Below are positions 60,010 through 64,000 of a stretch of 64,000 nt of DNA, in pieces; position 1 is the stretch's first letter; each line of letters starts with the position of its first letter. The position numbers and the translations under genes were made by a program. Source of the stretch: Fibrobacter sp. UWB16 (GTDB taxonomy: Bacteria > Fibrobacterota > Fibrobacteria > Fibrobacterales > Fibrobacteraceae); contig NZ_OCMS01000003.1 of the NCBI RefSeq assembly GCF_900215325.1, forward strand, positions 62,001 through 126,000, in the 5' to 3' direction. The notes under the pieces are model-generated. The model saw nothing but the letters and a program-made list of their open reading frames with translations. It did no database searches and was not told the origin of the DNA.

Positions 60010-60096
60010 AATAACTAGTAACTAAACTTTAAATTTTGGTAGCCCAAAATAACTGGATCCTTCGACTCTCCCTATTGGGGTCGCTCAGGATGACCG
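60010..60096. repeat. Low-complexity and family A repeats
   Basis: TAATAACTAGTAACTAAACT followed by a family A copy (AACTGGATCCTTCGACTCTC to TCGCTCAGGATGACCG) just before the end of the GtrA gene. Confidence 0.65.
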
Positions 60097-60110
60097 TTCC
60101 TAGTTCTGAA

Positions 60111-60527
60111 TTACTTCTTAAACACCCACTTCTTATAGAGTGTGAAGCTTACGAGCACGTAAACGACATTTGCAACGAAGCTTGCGAATGTCGTCGGCTT
60201 CATGAACTTCGAAACGAATTCTGTGAAGCTTGCGCACCAAGCGGCGTTTTCGAGCACGTAAATGCTTCCTTTGAGGACCGCCAGGTTCACGAGATACGAG
60301 CAGAGGAATACGACGATGAATCTTATGACTTCGGCGCGCTTCTTGTTTGTGCTCTTGAAATTCCAGATGCGGTTCATGATGTAGCTGTTGAGCCCGCCGG
60401 CGACAAATCCCAAGAAGTTTGAAAGAACTACGTCCCAGTCTAAGACTTCGTGCAAAAGCCAGACTGTAAAGAATGTAATGGCGGTGTTCATTACACCGAT
60501 AGCGTTGTATTTGATAAAATGTTTCAC
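60111..60527 (-). CDS. GtrA-like membrane protein
   Basis: A 138-residue protein with four transmembrane helices (AIGVMNTAITFFTVWLL, LSNFLGFVAGGLNSYIMNRIWNF, FIVVFLCSYLVNLAVLKGSIYVL, FVANVVYVLVSFTLYKKWVF). This is the GtrA family, thought to flip or support undecaprenyl-phosphate-linked sugars used in glycosylating surface polymers. N-x-x-WNF and the closing KKWVF are typical. The start is GTG at 60527; the frame stays open further but runs into the divergent CoA-transferase gene. Only 30 bases separate the two starts. A glycosylation role fits the GT2 and BY-kinase genes of this window. Confidence 0.85.
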   Translation of the reverse strand: MKHFIKYNAIGVMNTAITFFTVWLLHEVLDWDVVLSNFLGFVAGGLNSYIMNRIWNFKSTNKKRAEVIRFIVVFLCSYLVNLAVLKGSIYVLENAAWCASFTEFVSKFMKPTTFASFVANVVYVLVSFTLYKKWVFKK

Positions 60528-60557
60528 GGCGGTAAAAATACTATTTTTTGCTACGAT

Positions 60558-62045
60558 ATGACCTGGATTACAACTAAGAAATGCAGTGCTGCCAGCGCTG
60601 CAGATATGATTCGTAATGGCGATGTTCTCGGGGTTTCTGGATTTACTTTGGCTGGATACCCCAAAGCGGTTCCCTTGGCAATTGCTGCGCGCGCTGAAAA
60701 ATTGCACGAAGCAGGTCAGGAATTTAAGGTAACGTTGTTTGCAGGTGCCTCGACGGGCGACAGTTGCGATGGGGCTCTTGCCCGCGCAAAGGCAATGTCT
60801 CTTCGCATGCCTTACCAGTCCAATCCGAGCTTGCGCAAGGCGATTAACGATGGCAGTATTCGTTACATTGACGCTCATCTCGGTAAGATGGGTTACCTTG
60901 TGCGTACTGGGGCTGTCCCTGCGCCGACGGTTGCAATTATAGAAGTTTCTGCAATTTTGCCGGATGGCCGTGTCTGCCTCTCGACTTCGGGCGGTAACTC
61001 CGTTTGCTATCTGGAAATGGCACCGAAGATTATTTTGGAATTGAATACACGCTTGGGCGATAGCTGCATCGGCATGCACGATAACGCTCTTCCGGAACTC
61101 CCACCGCATGCAAAACCGCTTGCGATTTACAGTGCCGGAGATCGCGTGGGTGGTGAATTTGTTCAGATTGACCCGAACAAGGTCATTGCGATTGTCGAAA
61201 ACGAAGCATATGACGAAGTGACTCCGTTTGTGGAGCCAGATGAGGTTTCGAAGAACATCGGCGAACGCATCTTGGACTTTATCCGATTCGAAGAATCGCA
61301 TGGCAGGCTCCCGAAGGGGCTTGCGTACCAGAGTGGCGTAGGCAAGGTTGCAAATGCGGTACTTTGCGCGATGGCTGACGATGACCGCCTGGGACAAATT
61401 GACCTTTACACTGAAGTGATTCAGGAAGCGGTGCTTCCGCTTTTGAAAAAGGGCAAGCTCGGCATCGCCTCTGGAACGGCCTTGACGCTTTCACAGGCGG
61501 CGCAGAAGGAATTTGTTGAAAACAGCGCTGAATGGAAAAAGCATTTCATTATCCGTCAGCAGGAAGTGAGCAACAGCCCTGACGTGATTCGCCGCTTGGG
61601 CGTGATTTCCATGAACACGGCTTTGGAAGCGGATATCTTTGGCAATGTGAATAGCTCGCTTGTTTGCGGTTCGGCAATGATGAACGGCATTGGCGGCTCG
61701 GCTGACTTTGCACGAAATTGCGCACTCGGATTTTTCCTCACGCCGTCTGTAGCGAAGGGCGGTGCGATTTCGAGTATTGTGCCTTACGTGAGCCATGTGG
61801 ACCATACCGATCATGACACGCAGATTTTTGTGACGGAACAGGGCCTTGCAGACCTTCGCGGTTTGCCGGTCGAAGAACGTGCCCGCCTGATTATCAAGAA
61901 CTGTGCCCACCCGGATTACCGCGATGCTCTCACGGATGTTCTGGAGTACGGTCTCAAGCATGCAAAGGGCGTCCATTTGCCGCTTGCGCTTTCCCGCGCT
62001 TTCGAAATGCACACCCGCTTCTTGGAAACAGGCAAGATGCTCTAA
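60558..62045 (+). CDS. Acetyl-CoA hydrolase/transferase family protein (succinate:acetate CoA-transferase type)
   Basis: A 495-residue class I CoA-transferase. Residues about 1-220 are the N-terminal domain (MIRNGDVLGVSGFTLAGYPKAVPLAI, LFAGASTGDSCDGALA) and 225-495 the C-terminal one. The likely catalytic Glu is Glu286 in QIDLYTEVIQEAVLPLL, aligned by eye with the Glu of Acetobacter AarC. GIASGTALTLSQ and MNGIGGSADFARNCALGFFLTPSVAKGGAISSIVPYV form the CoA site. Moving CoA between succinyl-CoA and acetate fits a succinate- and acetate-forming fermenter, but substrate is inferred. The start ATG at 60558 has no ribosome binding site. It is divergent from the GtrA gene. Confidence 0.9.
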   Translation: MTWITTKKCSAASAADMIRNGDVLGVSGFTLAGYPKAVPLAIAARAEKLHEAGQEFKVTLFAGASTGDSCDGALARAKAMSLRMPYQSNPSLRKAINDGSIRYIDAHLGKMGYLVRTGAVPAPTVAIIEVSAILPDGRVCLSTSGGNSVCYLEMAPKIILELNTRLGDSCIGMHDNALPELPPHAKPLAIYSAGDRVGGEFVQIDPNKVIAIVENEAYDEVTPFVEPDEVSKNIGERILDFIRFEESHGRLPKGLAYQSGVGKVANAVLCAMADDDRLGQIDLYTEVIQEAVLPLLKKGKLGIASGTALTLSQAAQKEFVENSAEWKKHFIIRQQEVSNSPDVIRRLGVISMNTALEADIFGNVNSSLVCGSAMMNGIGGSADFARNCALGFFLTPSVAKGGAISSIVPYVSHVDHTDHDTQIFVTEQGLADLRGLPVEERARLIIKNCAHPDYRDALTDVLEYGLKHAKGVHLPLALSRAFEMHTRFLETGKML

Positions 62046-62088
62046 AAGTTCTTGATAGCTGATTGAACGGTCACTACAGATTGTATAA

Positions 62089-62118
62089 TAAAGCACCTTT
62101 TTAAGGTGCTTTATTTTG
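62089..62118 (+). terminator. Rho-independent terminator
   Basis: AAAGCACCTT and AAGGTGCTTT form a stem with a short T loop, then ATTTTG. It ends the CoA-transferase gene. Confidence 0.85.
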
Positions 62119-62208
62119 TAATGTCCTATTGCGTAATTTGTGCAAAAATTATATTTTTGTTACGGGGTGTTTTCGTGTGGTAAAACTTGATGGTAAAGGG
62201 GTTTTTCT

Positions 62209-64000
62209 ATGGGATTCTTTTTGCAAAAGAATTTTAGAGACCGTTCTTTTTGGTCTCGCGTAACATTTCCTGTTTTGTTGGCGACGCTCTTTGTAGCGTG
62301 TGGCGAAGACACCGTAAATAATTCAGACCAGTTTTCAAAAGATGATCCTGAGTTGTCTAGCGCCGATGATAGCGAAGTGTCCTCTTCTAGCGTAGCTTCT
62401 GGTAGCAAGCGCTCTTCGAGCAGTTCTAAGACTTCTGTCACGGATTCCCTTTCATCGCAGTCGGATGAAGATTTGGTAAACGACAGCCTGCTTGATGTCG
62501 CCTATGTTCTTGTGGATGGAACGGTTTCTGGAACGATTGCGTTAGACGGATTTGCAAAGTCGGCCAAGATCAACATGGTGCAGCTTGATTCTGCCGATGG
62601 CTACAAGGAAACGAAAATTGAATTTTCGGGTGATATCGGCAAGAATGGCGATTATGAAATCAAGAAGATCAACTTGCCTCAGCCTTATGTGATGTTCTCT
62701 GCAGAAGGTACGGTTGAAAATGTTGTCGATGGAAAGTCTTCTACCGTTACGCTTTCGACGCTAGGCGATATGACCTCTGGGGAAGTTTTCAACTTGAACT
62801 TGCTCACGACGCTTGAAGCGGAACGTACAAAGGAACTTTTGGGCGGAAAGAATAAAGCTTCGGTCGAAGCGACAAAGTACGAGGCCGCCGAAGACGTGTG
62901 GAACATGTTCCACCTGGAATCGATTGATTTCGATATTACCGAAAATATTCACGTATCGGATGCCGGTGAGTCTGGGGCTGCATTGCTTGCTGCTACGGTC
63001 TTGTTGCAGGCTGGCTCCGATGGCGATTTTGCGAAGTTCTTTAAGGCCGTTGTTGCCGATATCCGCAAGGATGGCAAGTGGGATGACGCCGATGCAAGGA
63101 TTGCCATTGCTGACTGGGCTTTGGCAAACGACCTCAAGGATGGCTATGCCGCGCTCCGCAAGACTCTTGAAAAGCGACTGGGCAAGGCTGCTGAATTTGA
63201 ATGGTACCTTAAGAACTTTTATTTGAATGAACTGAAATTCCCGGATTGCGATGACGAGTCTGTCGATGATGTTTTCTTTGTCGGTAACAAGTCTAGCGAG
63301 TTCTATGCGGCAAATTACAGCGATGTATCGAAGTCGACGGAACGCTTTGTCTGTGATGAAGAAAAAGGCTGGATTGCGATTCCAGACGAAAAGAAAGATT
63401 TCATAGACGATGCAACTCCTGCTGAAGATGGCGAAGTGCGTCGTGGCGCATTCTCGGGCAAGTTCTTTGTGTACGATGGCAAAAAGAAAGAATGGCGCGA
63501 AGCAACCGCTGTTGAAAAGGACCGCTATTTTGTCCTTGCCTCCAATGCTAAGGAATTTGTCGATATTCAGGATGTCTACGAAAGCATCAAGGACGATGAA
63601 CGCGTGATCTTTGTGCTCCGCCATGCAGAACGTGGTGACGATACGAGCAAGGGCGGAACGCTGACGAGCAATGGTAAGAAACAGTCCGAAGAAGTCGGTG
63701 CTCGACTCACGAAGTTCAAGGAAGACTTTGTTCTTGGTGCCTCTGAATTTTTGCGCGCTCATCAGACTGTAGAAAGTATTGCGAAGGGCCGCGGTCAGCA
63801 ATCCGATATCCGCGATACGATCCCGCAGCTGAATGACGATTGGTATTCCAAAAATGCCGAGGCCGTCGAAAAGGCGAAGAACGAATGCGGCGGCGGTTGG
63901 GAAGTGACTTCCAAGTACGCTTACACGGGTGCTTATTCGACAGGTGCCGATGCAGCATACTATGATCTTGCTGAACGCTCGGTGGAACTCATCGAGGATG
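62209..64000 (+). CDS. Lipoprotein with C-terminal histidine-phosphatase domain, 3' end outside window
   Basis: At least 597 codons, open to the window edge. AAAGGGG precedes the ATG. The signal ends in LFVAC (Cys31). Then comes a Ser/Asp-rich linker (about 50-85), typical of Fibrobacter exported proteins, a beta-sandwich-like region (about 95-200; VDGTVSGTIALDGFAKSAK), a helical part and, from about residue 465, a histidine-phosphatase start: VIFVLRHAERGDDTSKGGTLTSNGKKQSEEVGARL, with the RHAE box, then GASEFLRAHQTVESIAKG. A secreted phosphatase fused to a long envelope region is unusual. TATTTTTG (TAnnTTTG type) lies about 50 bases upstream. The substrate is unknown. Confidence 0.8.
   Translation, partial: MGFFLQKNFRDRSFWSRVTFPVLLATLFVACGEDTVNNSDQFSKDDPELSSADDSEVSSSSVASGSKRSSSSSKTSVTDSLSSQSDEDLVNDSLLDVAYVLVDGTVSGTIALDGFAKSAKINMVQLDSADGYKETKIEFSGDIGKNGDYEIKKINLPQPYVMFSAEGTVENVVDGKSSTVTLSTLGDMTSGEVFNLNLLTTLEAERTKELLGGKNKASVEATKYEAAEDVWNMFHLESIDFDITENIHVSDAGESGAALLAATVLLQAGSDGDFAKFFKAVVADIRKDGKWDDADARIAIADWALANDLKDGYAALRKTLEKRLGKAAEFEWYLKNFYLNELKFPDCDDESVDDVFFVGNKSSEFYAANYSDVSKSTERFVCDEEKGWIAIPDEKKDFIDDATPAEDGEVRRGAFSGKFFVYDGKKKEWREATAVEKDRYFVLASNAKEFVDIQDVYESIKDDERVIFVLRHAERGDDTSKGGTLTSNGKKQSEEVGARLTKFKEDFVLGASEFLRAHQTVESIAKGRGQQSDIRDTIPQLNDDWYSKNAEAVEKAKNECGGGWEVTSKYAYTGAYSTGADAAYYDLAERSVELIED

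Noticed and set aside
60528-61397. N-terminal extension of the GtrA frame
   Set aside because: The added 290 codons lie opposite the CoA-transferase gene and have no membrane or GtrA pattern; the GTG at 60527 gives a normal family length.

Overview
The window looks like chromosome of a Fibrobacter species (Fibrobacterota, close to F. succinogenes, the rumen and gut cellulose degrader). This is inferred from content: four cellulase or esterase loci of Fibrobacter type (two GH9, two GH5, two CE1-like esterases), serine-rich lipoprotein linkers, T9SS-like sorting modules, an isolated mqnA, a succinate/acetate-type CoA-transferase that suits a succinate fermenter, and families of short dispersed intergenic repeats. 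No database search was possible. I see no rRNA, CRISPR, insertion sequence or prophage. There is one tRNA, tRNA-Val(CAC), without an encoded CCA tail, and the window also carries a CCA-adding enzyme.

Layout. 1-8.4 kb: end of a lipoprotein gene, dsbD (-), an ECF-type sigma factor, a PorZ-like beta-propeller protein, a small lipoprotein, a CCA-adding enzyme and a GT2 glycosyltransferase (-). 8.5-22.2 kb: lpxA, a lipoprotein GH5 cellulase (-), then a tight six-gene cell-envelope operon (10.77-20.12 kb) and a secreted GH9 cellulase. 22.2-32.4 kb: metabolic genes (pabB-pabC fusion, rpe, lysA, phosphohexomutase), a C11 (clostripain) lipoprotein, a histone-H1-like/CBM48 fusion and membrane proteins. 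32.4-40.1 kb: tandem CE1-like esterases, a NYN/LOTUS-like protein, a TolC-like protein, tRNA-Val, a PTS IIA protein and aroD. 40.4-43.9 kb: clpP-ftsY-membrane protein-thioredoxin-GT2, tightly packed. 44-49.3 kb: small envelope proteins, a truncated hydrolase remnant, a cytoplasmic GH5, mqnA and a response regulator-GGDEF protein. 49.4-55.4 kb: KDPG aldolase, a 1077-residue GH9 cellulase and a MacB-type ABC pair. 55.6-64 kb: a BY-kinase, a TSP3-repeat OmpA protein, GtrA, a CoA-transferase and the start of a histidine-phosphatase lipoprotein.

The best candidate for an undescribed system is the 10.77-20.12 kb operon. It encodes a jelly-roll, carbohydrate-binding-like exported protein, three large predicted outer-membrane barrels (the second and third are paralogues), a lipoprotein, and a GH18-fold protein whose catalytic glutamate is replaced by glutamine (DGVELDWQ). 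It sits between cellulase genes. The gap it shares with the divergent GH5 gene holds a 17-bp direct repeat and an overlapping inverted repeat that look like an operator. I infer a surface glycan-binding or adhesion complex rather than a hydrolase.

The gene set fits a cell that exports glycan-active enzymes and binding proteins (Sec signals, lipoboxes, T9SS-like tails), keeps periplasmic disulfides in order (DsbD, thioredoxin), builds surface polysaccharide (GT2s, BY-kinase, GtrA, LpxA) and ferments to succinate and acetate.
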